A stretch of DNA of 46,605 nucleotides from an uncultured Agathobacter sp. (GTDB lineage: Bacteria > Bacillota > Clostridia > Lachnospirales > Lachnospiraceae): the NCBI GenBank assembly GCA_934358675.1, contig CAKRKX010000007.1:1-46605 (forward strand), given 5' to 3'. The position numbers and the translations under genes are program-made. The notes under the pieces are model-generated. The model had not been told where the DNA came from, ran no database searches, and was given only the letters and a program-made list of their open reading frames with translations. Positions 15,953 to 23,779 of the stretch are shown piece by piece. The stretch's first letter is position 1; every line of letters begins with the position of its first letter.

Positions 15953-17467
15953 TCAGACCGCCTCACCAGTCATTAGTTTTCCAATCTTTTCATAAGTTGC
16001 AACTTCACGTTTGAGAGTATCCTGTAACTTTCCGGAACACAAAACTCCAATCGTATCACATAACTGTAAAAGTTCATCCAGATCTTCCGATATAAGCAGT
16101 ACCGCTTTTCCATCATTACGTGCCTGTAATAAAATATCATGGATTGCATCCGTTGTACCGATATCCAATCCTCGAACCGGATATGCGGCAATGATCAGAT
16201 CCGGATTATTATCCAATTCCCTTCCGATGATCAGTTTCTGCTGATTACCACCACTCATCATACTGACCGGATACTTTAGACCGGCATTCTTTACTGCAAA
16301 CTCCTTTACAATCTCTTCGGTTCTTTTTTTCACTTTTTGTGAAAGTAGAATGCCGTGCCGGCTGTATTTCGGACTCTTGCTCATCTTGAGCAGGAAATTT
16401 TCCGCCATATCCATGGAAGCCACAAGACCTGTGTGGATTCTGTCCTCCGGGATAAATGCGATTCCTCCGTCAATACGTTTTCTTACAGATGCTTTGGTGA
16501 TATCCTGTCCTTTGTATACGATATTGCCGGCTTCCGCATCCCTCAATCCTGCAATCACTTCCGCCAAAAGGTTCTGTCCGTTACCGGCGACTCCGGCAAT
16601 ACCGAATATCTCGCTTTTGTGCAGGGTGATATCGACATCCGCAAGACCGACGATACCCATGTCATTTTTAACAGATACCTGCTTGAGCGTAAGGATTTCT
16701 TCCCCCATCGGTTTCTTTTCCTTTGACGGCTGCGACTGTCTCGGCTGTCCCATCATAAGCTCCGTCAATTCTTCCTTCGTCGTATCTTTTTTCATAACGG
16801 TGGTAATGGACGTTCCGTTACGAAGTACCGTGATACGATCCGCATGTGCCATAACTTCGTTCATTTTGTGTGAGATAAACACAACGCTCTTTCCGTGATC
16901 CGCCATCTTGCGCAGTACCATAAACATATTTTCCGATTCTTCCGGTGTAAGCACTGCACTCGGCTCATCTAAAATCATAAGTTCCGTTCCGCGATATAAA
17001 AGCTTTACGATTTCTACTCGCTGCTGCTCTCCGACGGATAACTGCCATACTTTTGCTTTCGGATTGATCTCCAGTCCGAAATCTTCCGAATACTGCGCAA
17101 CCTTCTGGTTGAGCTTTTCTTCTTTCACAAAAAAGCGGTTCTCCTTATCTTCCGAACCAAGCAGTATGTTTTCCGTTACGGTCAGTGTCGGTATCAGTCT
17201 GAAATGCTGATGCACCATACCGATTCCCAACTCCACTGCTTTCTTAGGTGACTTAAAGGATACTTTATTTCCCTTATAAATGATCTGACCGTAAGTCGGT
17301 TTGTATATACCGGTCAGAATATTCATGAGCGTGCTTTTTCCTGCTCCGTTCTCTCCTAACAAGGCATGTATTTCTCCCGGATACAGCGTCAGGTTTACAT
17401 CATTGTTCGCCTTGATTCCGGCAAATATTTTTGTAATATTTTTCATTTCCAATAAAGGTTCAGCCAT
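15953..17467 (-). CDS. Nucleoside/purine ABC transporter ATP-binding protein (NupA-like)
   Basis: A 504-residue double ABC ATPase of the sugar/nucleoside type. Domain 1 has Walker A GENGAGKS, LSVGEQQRVEIVKLL and LILDEPSAVLTPEE (read as LMILDEPSAVLTPEE). Domain 2 has the degenerate Walker A GVAGNGQNLLAEVIAG normal for this family, EDRIHTGLV, SGGNQQKLIIGREL and the switch region LISEDLDEL. In this family the second site usually has reduced hydrolysis. It is the first gene of the transporter set and follows the FAD subunit of xanthine dehydrogenase by 13 bp, linking uptake to oxidation. Confidence 0.92.
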   Translation of the reverse strand: MAEPLLEMKNITKIFAGIKANNDVNLTLYPGEIHALLGENGAGKSTLMNILTGIYKPTYGQIIYKGNKVSFKSPKKAVELGIGMVHQHFRLIPTLTVTENILLGSEDKENRFFVKEEKLNQKVAQYSEDFGLEINPKAKVWQLSVGEQQRVEIVKLLYRGTELMILDEPSAVLTPEESENMFMVLRKMADHGKSVVFISHKMNEVMAHADRITVLRNGTSITTVMKKDTTKEELTELMMGQPRQSQPSKEKKPMGEEILTLKQVSVKNDMGIVGLADVDITLHKSEIFGIAGVAGNGQNLLAEVIAGLRDAEAGNIVYKGQDITKASVRKRIDGGIAFIPEDRIHTGLVASMDMAENFLLKMSKSPKYSRHGILLSQKVKKRTEEIVKEFAVKNAGLKYPVSMMSGGNQQKLIIGRELDNNPDLIIAAYPVRGLDIGTTDAIHDILLQARNDGKAVLLISEDLDELLQLCDTIGVLCSGKLQDTLKREVATYEKIGKLMTGEAV

Positions 17468-17480
17468 AAGATTCTCTCCT

Positions 17481-18326
17481 TTATACTTCGATTACCCTGT
17501 CAATAAAGTCATCAAGCAGCCGTTCCGCCGTTGTTTTTCTGTATTCCGCCGTTGACCTCTGATCATCGATCGGCTTCACATGTTTCATACAGGCATCCGT
17601 AATTTCTTTTCGTTTGCCCATAAGTTCTGCCTTCGTCAGCCCCTTTGTAAGTTCCGGCATTTCCACAGGCTGTACAACCGTGACTCCGACCGCCCCGAAA
17701 GCGACCTGCATCTGGTCAATCCTTCCCTGTACAAAGCTTGCCATTCCATAAATGGAAAGCTTTGATATGGCTTCCGCCCTCCGTGCGCCGACTTTCTTAT
17801 AATACAGAAACGTATTTCCCTCAAATACCGAAAGCGGTATCTTTACAGCAGTAAGAACTTCCCCGGGTTTACGATCCAGTTTTCGGATTCCTAAAATAAA
17901 ATCGTGGATTGGAACGGTTCTTACACTCACCTCGCCGGATTCGTTAAGGCTCTGCAGTTCCACCAGCGCAGACAACGCATACCACATAGGAAGTGTATCG
18001 CCCGCCGGAGATGCATTACATATATTTCCACCGATCGTTCCTCTGTTTCGTATCGCTGGCGAAGCAATCGTCTCAAACACACGCTTCATCATTTCCGGCA
18101 CTTCGGATCTTAAAAGCACGTCATATGTAAGTGCAGCTCCCAAAACAAGGAATCCGTCCTTCTTCTCTATCTTCTGCAATTCCTTTACCTGATTGATGAA
18201 AAGAACAACCTCCTGAAATTTTCGGGTTACCATCAGGTCTGTTCCGCCGGCATAGATGGTTGCATCTTTATGTTCAGCCAAGAGCTTAAGAAGTTCTGAA
18301 AGTTCTGTTGGATTGTATCCTACCAT
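17481..18326 (-). CDS. xdhB: Xanthine dehydrogenase FAD-binding subunit
   Basis: The 281-residue FAD subunit transfers electrons from the 2Fe-2S clusters to NAD or another acceptor. FAD-binding motifs are ATIYAGGTDLMVTRK and TIGGNICNASPAGDTLPM, typical of the xanthine dehydrogenase/CO dehydrogenase medium subunit. The C-terminal CO_deh_flav_C-like domain follows from about residue 170. Its ATG overlaps the end of the Fe-S subunit gene by 7 bp behind GGGAAGGGACT. With the Mo and Fe-S genes it forms the classic three-gene xdh set. Confidence 0.9.
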   Translation of the reverse strand: MVGYNPTELSELLKLLAEHKDATIYAGGTDLMVTRKFQEVVLFINQVKELQKIEKKDGFLVLGAALTYDVLLRSEVPEMMKRVFETIASPAIRNRGTIGGNICNASPAGDTLPMWYALSALVELQSLNESGEVSVRTVPIHDFILGIRKLDRKPGEVLTAVKIPLSVFEGNTFLYYKKVGARRAEAISKLSIYGMASFVQGRIDQMQVAFGAVGVTVVQPVEMPELTKGLTKAELMGKRKEITDACMKHVKPIDDQRSTAEYRKTTAERLLDDFIDRVIEV

Positions 18327-18787
18327 AGTCCCTTCCCTCTTTCCGCCGCCATTAACACGGCATCGATTATCATGTTATATCCGGTACACCGGCATATGTT
18401 TCCGGAAATTGCAACTCTTATGTCCTCTTCGGTCGGGTGCGGATTACTCAAGAGCAGACCGTGTGCTGCCATGATCATGGCAGGAATGCAATATCCGCAC
18501 TGTACTGCACCTGCATCCGCAAACGCCTGACTCAGCACTTCAAACTGCTTCGTATCGCGGATTCCTTCCACCGTAAGGATTTCTGCGTCCTGCAAACTTC
18601 CGATTGCGACCAGACAGGAATTTGACAATTTCCCGTTGATCAGAACGCCGCACGCTCCGCATTCACCTTCACCACAGCCCTCTTTGGCAGCCGTAAAATG
18701 TAATTGCTTTCGCAGCACATCCAGAAGTCTCTGCGTGGGATCGCAATCAAGTTGATATAATTGATGATTGATTTTTACATTGATCAT
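18320..18787 (-). CDS. xdhC: Xanthine dehydrogenase 2Fe-2S subunit
   Basis: A 155-residue small subunit with two 2Fe-2S clusters: plant-type Cys 38, 43, 46 and 58 (EGCGEGECGACGVLING, NSC) and helical-domain Cys 97, 100, 132 and 134 (QCGYC, ICRC). It passes electrons from Mo to FAD. The start is set at MINVKINHQL; a longer frame to 18916 lies in the end of the Mo subunit gene and encodes Arg-rich sequence unlike the family. The name xdhC is used in the sense of the E. coli Fe-S subunit, not the unrelated XdhC maturation factor at 29.0 kb. Confidence 0.92.
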   Translation of the reverse strand: MINVKINHQLYQLDCDPTQRLLDVLRKQLHFTAAKEGCGEGECGACGVLINGKLSNSCLVAIGSLQDAEILTVEGIRDTKQFEVLSQAFADAGAVQCGYCIPAMIMAAHGLLLSNPHPTEEDIRVAISGNICRCTGYNMIIDAVLMAAERGKGLW

Positions 18788-18809
18788 AATGCTCACTCTT
18801 CTATCTTTT

Positions 18810-20915
18810 TTATCTCTTCTGCTTCTTAACAACCTGCTCCGGCGTGATCGGTATTGCCGAAAACCGGCAACCGTCCGCCTGTTCCAACGCCTGTACAAAT
18901 GCCGGTCCGCTTCCAAGAAGTGTCAATTCTCCTGCGCCTTTTGCGCCGAACGGACCGTTTTCATACAGATTGTCCATCATAAATGTTTTTATATTTGCAG
19001 TATCCATCGATGTAGGAACCATATAATCGGTGAAACTGCACTGTGCGATTCTTCCATCGACACTTTCCATCTTCTCCATCGATGCATAACCGATTCCCTG
19101 TAACATACCGCCCTCGATCTGTCCTTTCATGACTCTTTCATCTATGGCGGTTCCGACATCGTACACTCCGCAGCCTCCGATCACATGGGATTCGCCGGTC
19201 AATGTATCAAGTTCCACCTCGATTACATTGACGCCCCATGAATATGTCGGGTACGGATCACCGGTAAAATCATCCAGACACCATGGAATCAGATTTTCCG
19301 GATGTTTGTAGTGGCGGACAACTTTTTGTTCTTTTCCGTCTTCCCAGATCTCTTTTAATTCTCTCGCCGCATCTTCCAAAAGTTTTCCGACGATCATGAT
19401 CGATCGGGATGCAACAGTTGGTCCGGAATTCGGCACCCGGTCGGTGTCCGGACTGCTGATCACCACTTTCGAAAGCGGAATATCCAATGCCTTTGCCACA
19501 ATTTTGGAAAATGTGGTTTTAACGCCTTGTCCCATATCCGAATTGCTGGCTAATATTTCAACACTTCCGTCCTTGTATTTCTGAAGGCTCGCAACGGATT
19601 TCAGGAAATCTTTTTCTGCCGATCCGGTAAATCCGCATCCATGAATGGATAATCCCATTCCGATTCCCTTCCGGATCCGTCCGCTCTGTTTTTCATATTT
19701 TTCTCTTTTGTTTTCGTAATCGGTAAGCTCGATCGCTTTATCTATCATATCCGGCAATATGACCGGATAATGGAAAACGCCGCTCGTAGAAGTGAGATCT
19801 CCCTGTTTGGCAAGATGCCTTTTCTTAAATGAAAGAGGATTCTCCCCGACATACGCGGCAATGTGATTCATAAGTGTCTCCACTGCAAAATGCGTTTGCG
19901 GTGCACCAAATCCACGGTACGCTCCGGTCGGAACCTTGTTCGTCATCATGACTCTTCCGTCAACCTGAAGGCTCGGAATGTTGTATACTCCGATGCATGT
20001 GATCATGCTTCTTTGCATAACCGTTGCCGATACCGTCTGATAAGCACCTCCGTCATAAACGATCTCAATCTTCATACCTGTAATCTGATTGCTCTCGTCC
20101 AATGCTACCTCATAATGCAGATTGGTCGGATGTCTTTTCGGCGTATCCGCGACATCCTCTTTTCTTTTCAATATTACCTTTACCGGTTTTTGCAGTTTCA
20201 TGGAGGCTGTTGCCGCCTGTACCGCTAGCAGGGAAGGATAATCTTCCTTACCTCCGAAACCACCGCCGGTCACACAGTGTTTTACCTGAACCTGATCGCT
20301 TTCAAGTCCCAAAACACTCATTACCGAATTTTTGATATAATACGGATTTTGCATGGAACCATAGATGACCATCTTATTGTGATCCCATATGGCAAGCATT
20401 CCGTTTGGTTCAAGATACATCTGCTCCTGATAGCCGGTGTGCAGATCTTCTTTATATACTTTTGACGCATTCTCAAATGCCTGTTCCACATCAGCCTTTG
20501 TGTAATGATATGTCACAAGTGCGTCCTTCGATTCTTCCACGGTACACACCGCCGGAAGCAGTTCATACACAACTTCGGTCTTGGCAGCCAGTTCACGGAC
20601 CACATCCTCATCCGGTCCACAGATCATCGCGATCGCCTCGGCGATATAATGAACATGATCTGTCGCAAAAATCTGCTGTCCGTCATTGGCATCCCGAAGA
20701 TAATTCTCTTTCGGCAGATCGGAGGCATCTACGACTGCATAACCTTCCGGCAGATCCGGATAGGTAATACGAATAACGTTTCCGTGTGGAATCGTTGAAC
20801 GTACCAATGCCCCATAGAGCATGTTTTCACAACTGTAATCACAGACATATTTTGCACTGCCATTTACTTTTTCATCGTGATCTACTTTTTTTACTGCTTT
20901 ACTTATCTCACTCAT
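18810..20915 (-). CDS. xdhA: Xanthine dehydrogenase molybdopterin-binding subunit
   Basis: The 701-residue catalytic subunit lacks Fe-S domains and works with the two following gene products. Mo-cofactor motifs are CVTGGGFGGKED, VPTGAYRGFGAPQ, NSDMGQGVKT, SGPTVASRS and the catalytic-Glu motif PFGAKGAGELTLL. Substrate would be hypoxanthine, xanthine or a related purine. I start at MSEISKAVK (20915) because GGAGGCAGTG sits directly upstream; an in-frame ATG four codons earlier is the alternative. It is 22 bp before the Fe-S subunit gene. The E. coli XdhABC set has the same kind of composition but the gene order here is Mo, Fe-S, FAD. Confidence 0.92.
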   Translation of the reverse strand: MSEISKAVKKVDHDEKVNGSAKYVCDYSCENMLYGALVRSTIPHGNVIRITYPDLPEGYAVVDASDLPKENYLRDANDGQQIFATDHVHYIAEAIAMICGPDEDVVRELAAKTEVVYELLPAVCTVEESKDALVTYHYTKADVEQAFENASKVYKEDLHTGYQEQMYLEPNGMLAIWDHNKMVIYGSMQNPYYIKNSVMSVLGLESDQVQVKHCVTGGGFGGKEDYPSLLAVQAATASMKLQKPVKVILKRKEDVADTPKRHPTNLHYEVALDESNQITGMKIEIVYDGGAYQTVSATVMQRSMITCIGVYNIPSLQVDGRVMMTNKVPTGAYRGFGAPQTHFAVETLMNHIAAYVGENPLSFKKRHLAKQGDLTSTSGVFHYPVILPDMIDKAIELTDYENKREKYEKQSGRIRKGIGMGLSIHGCGFTGSAEKDFLKSVASLQKYKDGSVEILASNSDMGQGVKTTFSKIVAKALDIPLSKVVISSPDTDRVPNSGPTVASRSIMIVGKLLEDAARELKEIWEDGKEQKVVRHYKHPENLIPWCLDDFTGDPYPTYSWGVNVIEVELDTLTGESHVIGGCGVYDVGTAIDERVMKGQIEGGMLQGIGYASMEKMESVDGRIAQCSFTDYMVPTSMDTANIKTFMMDNLYENGPFGAKGAGELTLLGSGPAFVQALEQADGCRFSAIPITPEQVVKKQKR

Positions 20916-20951
20916 CACTGCCTCCATGATTGCCCGTTCCTATATCAATCT

Positions 20952-21647
20952 TTACTTAAATGACATGATTTCATATAAAAAGTTATCCTCATCCTCGTGC
21001 GGGACAAGTCTTTTTCCGTCCGGATCATAGACTGCTCCATATCCGTTTCCGGTATACGCAACATAACATCCACATGTTTTTGCCAGTTCTGCCGCATCCC
21101 TCTTTTTTCCATACGATGCCGCAAGGATCAGATCCGGTTTTCGTTCCGTGATCTCATCGACATATTCCTTTGTCTCCATATCAGCACCAAGTGCGTAGGC
21201 TGCCGTTCCGAATGTATAGTCATCCGTTACCGCCTGTTTGCTTGTACTTCCGGTCATATACAACTGATCCATGTCATCAAAATAACGCTTCTGATATACG
21301 TTTTTCGTGTGTCCGTCCGGACAAACGATCAGATAAGAAGAATACAACCGTCCCGGAACCTGACTTTTTTGAATCAGTCCTGCTGCAATATAAAGTCCCA
21401 TATCTTTTGCAAGTCCGGCAAGCCATCTGTGTGCGCTTCCCGACACTGCCTCGGCTCTGTCATAAATCTGCATTCCTAATTCCTGTGTATCGGCTCCGTT
21501 TAGGATCAATTCCGGGAAACATACAAAATCAACATTCTGCGCCATTGCCTTTCGGCAGCATTCCACGATAGACTCCCGAAGAAGTTCACATCGATCGATC
21601 GTTCCCTGCAACGGGGCAATCATAATTTTCATCTTTCCTTTGTTCAT
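20952..21647 (-). CDS. Nitrilase-fold protein lacking the catalytic cysteine
   Basis: A 231-residue carbon-nitrogen hydrolase fold. It keeps the Glu (FCFPELILNG as VCFPELILNG, E46) and Lys (VYQKRYFDDM, K120) of the catalytic triad at the same positions as the complete paralogue at 22.8 kb. Where that protein has GTMICYDTCFPE, this one has GTAAYALGADME, so the nucleophile Cys is replaced by Tyr 151. It is also about 50 residues shorter. Hydrolysis by the normal mechanism is therefore unlikely. It may be a partner subunit, a sensor or an enzyme using different chemistry. It lies between the PreA-like gene (22 bp) and xdhA (36 bp). An alternative start at 21632 has a fair AAAGGAAAG site. Confidence 0.75.
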   Translation of the reverse strand: MNKGKMKIMIAPLQGTIDRCELLRESIVECCRKAMAQNVDFVCFPELILNGADTQELGMQIYDRAEAVSGSAHRWLAGLAKDMGLYIAAGLIQKSQVPGRLYSSYLIVCPDGHTKNVYQKRYFDDMDQLYMTGSTSKQAVTDDYTFGTAAYALGADMETKEYVDEITERKPDLILAASYGKKRDAAELAKTCGCYVAYTGNGYGAVYDPDGKRLVPHEDEDNFLYEIMSFK

Positions 21648-21669
21648 ATCCGCATACCTCTGACACTAT

Positions 21670-22755
21670 TTATATAACTTTCTGAATTGCTTTACGCGGA
21701 CATCTGGTTGCGCATAAACTGCAGCCCATACATTTCTGCTCATCCACCTGCATTCCCTGCATGCCTTTGCTGATTGCAAAGAACGGACATACCTTTTCAC
21801 AGATACCACAGGTTACACACTTCTCATGATCAAAAACCGGCACGGTCTTCTCGTATCTGCATGTCGGAATCTGTAACTCGGTATCTACCACTTCCCGTAC
21901 CGACGAAAAATGATATTTTTCAAGAGCCTTCGGAAGATCTTCAATAATCTTTCCATACAGATCATGTCCCTTTAACAACGCTGCGGAAAGCATTTCTACC
22001 GCATTCGCACCTGCAAGTAAAAATTCCAATACGTCCTCCGCGGTTTCGACACCACCGACGCCGATAATTTCGCACTCCGGAATATGTCTCTTGATGTTAT
22101 TTACAAAAGCCAAAGCCACAGGTTTGATCGCCGGTCCCGACATCCATACCTGACCGTCTTTGTTGCCGATTGGAACCGATCTGGTTGCCAGATCAATTTT
22201 CATGGATGGTCCGAGCGAATTGATCGCTACAATTCCTGCGCCTCCGCAATCCATCACCATCTGTGCAAAAGCAACAGGATCCGGGAAATGAGGACTTACC
22301 TTCATATAAACCGGCTTGTCTGTCAATTCTTTCAACATGCAGATGGTATTTCTCATCGGTTTTAAATCTTTTCCCACATAATGAGTGGAGATTTCATATC
22401 CGTCTGCAAAAGGATTCATTTTTGGAATCAGATATTTCATATCCTCATCCGAATATCCCAGACTGATCAAAAGCGGCTGTCTGATTTCCTTTTTGATCTG
22501 CGGCAAAAATTCTTTTTCCCACTGATCCGCATCGTACTCGGACCAAGGTTCGCAGTTCATAATAAAATTACCGAATCCCTGCATGAACGGTCTTGGTATC
22601 TCGGGCAGCCGCGCCGAAATCGTTTTTGTAACCATCGCACCAAGATCATACTTAGAGAGAGTTATCATCTTTTCTGCCGTTCCTACAAGTGGACCCGATG
22701 CCGGAAGTAAAGGTGTCTGTAATGTCATATTTGCAAGGCTTGTTGTTAAATCCAT
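21670..22755 (-). CDS. PreA/dihydroorotate dehydrogenase-like flavoprotein with two 4Fe-4S clusters
   Basis: A 361-residue FMN barrel followed by a ferredoxin domain. FMN features include ASGPLVGTAEKM, MVTKTIS, YMKVSPHFPDP (Lys for FMN) and the phosphate-binding end IIGVGGVETAEDVLEFLLAGA. The C-terminus has CVTCGICEKVCP and CMGCSLCATRCP for two 4Fe-4S clusters, as in PreA of dihydropyrimidine dehydrogenase. The usual substrate segment N-x-S-C-P is replaced by YEISTHYVG (residues 120-128), without the Asn and Cys. A non-pyrimidine substrate, such as a purine-derived ring, is therefore possible. No PreT-like partner is in the window. Start at MDLTTSLAN uses GGAGAGA. Confidence 0.82.
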   Translation of the reverse strand: MDLTTSLANMTLQTPLLPASGPLVGTAEKMITLSKYDLGAMVTKTISARLPEIPRPFMQGFGNFIMNCEPWSEYDADQWEKEFLPQIKKEIRQPLLISLGYSDEDMKYLIPKMNPFADGYEISTHYVGKDLKPMRNTICMLKELTDKPVYMKVSPHFPDPVAFAQMVMDCGGAGIVAINSLGPSMKIDLATRSVPIGNKDGQVWMSGPAIKPVALAFVNNIKRHIPECEIIGVGGVETAEDVLEFLLAGANAVEMLSAALLKGHDLYGKIIEDLPKALEKYHFSSVREVVDTELQIPTCRYEKTVPVFDHEKCVTCGICEKVCPFFAISKGMQGMQVDEQKCMGCSLCATRCPRKAIQKVI

Positions 22756-22801
22756 CATTCTCTCCAATCTCAACCTAGTGTTTTTCTTTCCAATATTTTT
22801 T

Positions 22802-23638
22802 CTAGTAATTAGAACAATCTGTGATCAATGTGTATGCTTCCGGTCTTCTGTCCTTCAGATATGAAAGCATCATTGCATTATCCTTGATGCAGGCATCAAT
22901 ATCGATTTCTGCATAAATGGTTTCCTCTTCACGTCCCGCCATCGCCAGAACATTTCCTCTCGGACCTACGATGCAGCTCTCACCGTTCAAGGTCGAATCA
23001 CCTTCCACGCCACATCGGTTTGCACATACCATATAAATGTGATTCTCCAAAGCTCTTACTCTTGTTTCCAGTTCCCAGATGTCGGCTTCCTGAATTCTCC
23101 ATGCTGCAGAATCAAAAATGATGTTGCTTCCTTTCAGCGACAGTACTCTTGCCGTCTCCGGGAAACAGGTATCATAACAAATCATGGTTCCTGCCTTGCA
23201 CATCGGCATCTCAAATGTTGTAAACTCGCAGGAAGTACTTTCCTTCCATGTTAATTTTTCAAGTCCCCATACATGGATCTTTCTGTAAAGACCGACGATC
23301 TCGCCTTCCGGTGAAATCGTCACCTGTGAGTTGTACAGTCTTCCTGGAATAGAACTCTTTTCCGAAATACCTGTGATAATATACATTCCGGTTGCTTTTG
23401 CCACCTCACAGAGGAAATCGGTCTGAGGTCCCGGAATCGGATCGGAAATCTCGTAATATTTCTCACCTAAGATTGTCGGGCTGTAACCGGTCGTTGCCAG
23501 TTCAGGAAAGACGATTGCCAGAGTTCCCTTTGTTGCTGCCTCCTCACAGATTTCTTTCATGTGGTTTAAGTTGTACTTAACGTCTCCCAATTTACAATCC
23601 ATATTTGCTGCTGCTACAATAAACTTTTTCTTTTCCAT
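22802..23638 (-). CDS. Carbon-nitrogen hydrolase (nitrilase superfamily)
   Basis: The 278-residue hydrolase has the full Glu-Lys-Cys triad: VFPELATTGY (E46), YRKIHVWG (K120) and MICYDTCFPE (C154). Relatives include beta-ureidopropionases, N-carbamoyl-amino-acid amidohydrolases and omega-amidases. Coming before a PreA-like reductase it recalls reductive pyrimidine catabolism, where a nitrilase-type enzyme removes a carbamoyl group after ring opening; here a ureido or carbamoyl product from a purine ring is a reasonable guess. GGAGGATGAAACG supports the start at 23638 over the ATG at 23653. It is the first gene after the attenuator-like module at 23.67-23.77 kb. Confidence 0.85.
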   Translation of the reverse strand: MEKKKFIVAAANMDCKLGDVKYNLNHMKEICEEAATKGTLAIVFPELATTGYSPTILGEKYYEISDPIPGPQTDFLCEVAKATGMYIITGISEKSSIPGRLYNSQVTISPEGEIVGLYRKIHVWGLEKLTWKESTSCEFTTFEMPMCKAGTMICYDTCFPETARVLSLKGSNIIFDSAAWRIQEADIWELETRVRALENHIYMVCANRCGVEGDSTLNGESCIVGPRGNVLAMAGREEETIYAEIDIDACIKDNAMMLSYLKDRRPEAYTLITDCSNY

Positions 23639-23668
23639 CGTTTCATCCTCCATTTTCTTTACAAAAAA

Positions 23669-23694
23669 ACGCCAAAGCGAAATCGCTTTGACGT
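23669..23694 (-). terminator. Intrinsic terminator/attenuator before the C-N hydrolase gene
   Basis: CAAAGCG and its complement pair around a 4-base loop, extended by a G-U wobble on the minus-strand RNA and three more pairs. Seven Ts follow on the minus strand. The stem is 30 nt upstream of the next start codon, leaving no space for another promoter. The upstream arm overlaps the shared 12-mer GACAAAGACGTC (23690-23701). Confidence 0.88.
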
Positions 23695-23727
23695 CTTTGT
23701 CATTTCTATCTGTTTTTCATGTTTCTT

Positions 23728-23772
23728 ATTATACAAACTCTTTTTTTGTTTTCAAATTCTTTTTGAGAAGAA
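23728..23772 (-). promoter_or_regulatory. Promoter with operator-like palindrome upstream of the C-N hydrolase gene
   Basis: TTGAAA (23750-23755), a 16-bp spacer and TATAAT (23728-23733) form a good sigma-A-type promoter. Immediately upstream, and 4 nt after the OCD stop codon, is TTCTTCTCAAAAAGAA (23757-23772), matching TTCTT-N6-AAGAA. The leader before the terminator is only about 30 nt and includes a possible 4-codon mini-ORF (ATG AAA AAC AGA TAG). The same arrangement occurs at 6.6, 26.3 and 30.8 kb. Confidence 0.75.
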
Positions 23773-23779
23773 CTCGTTT

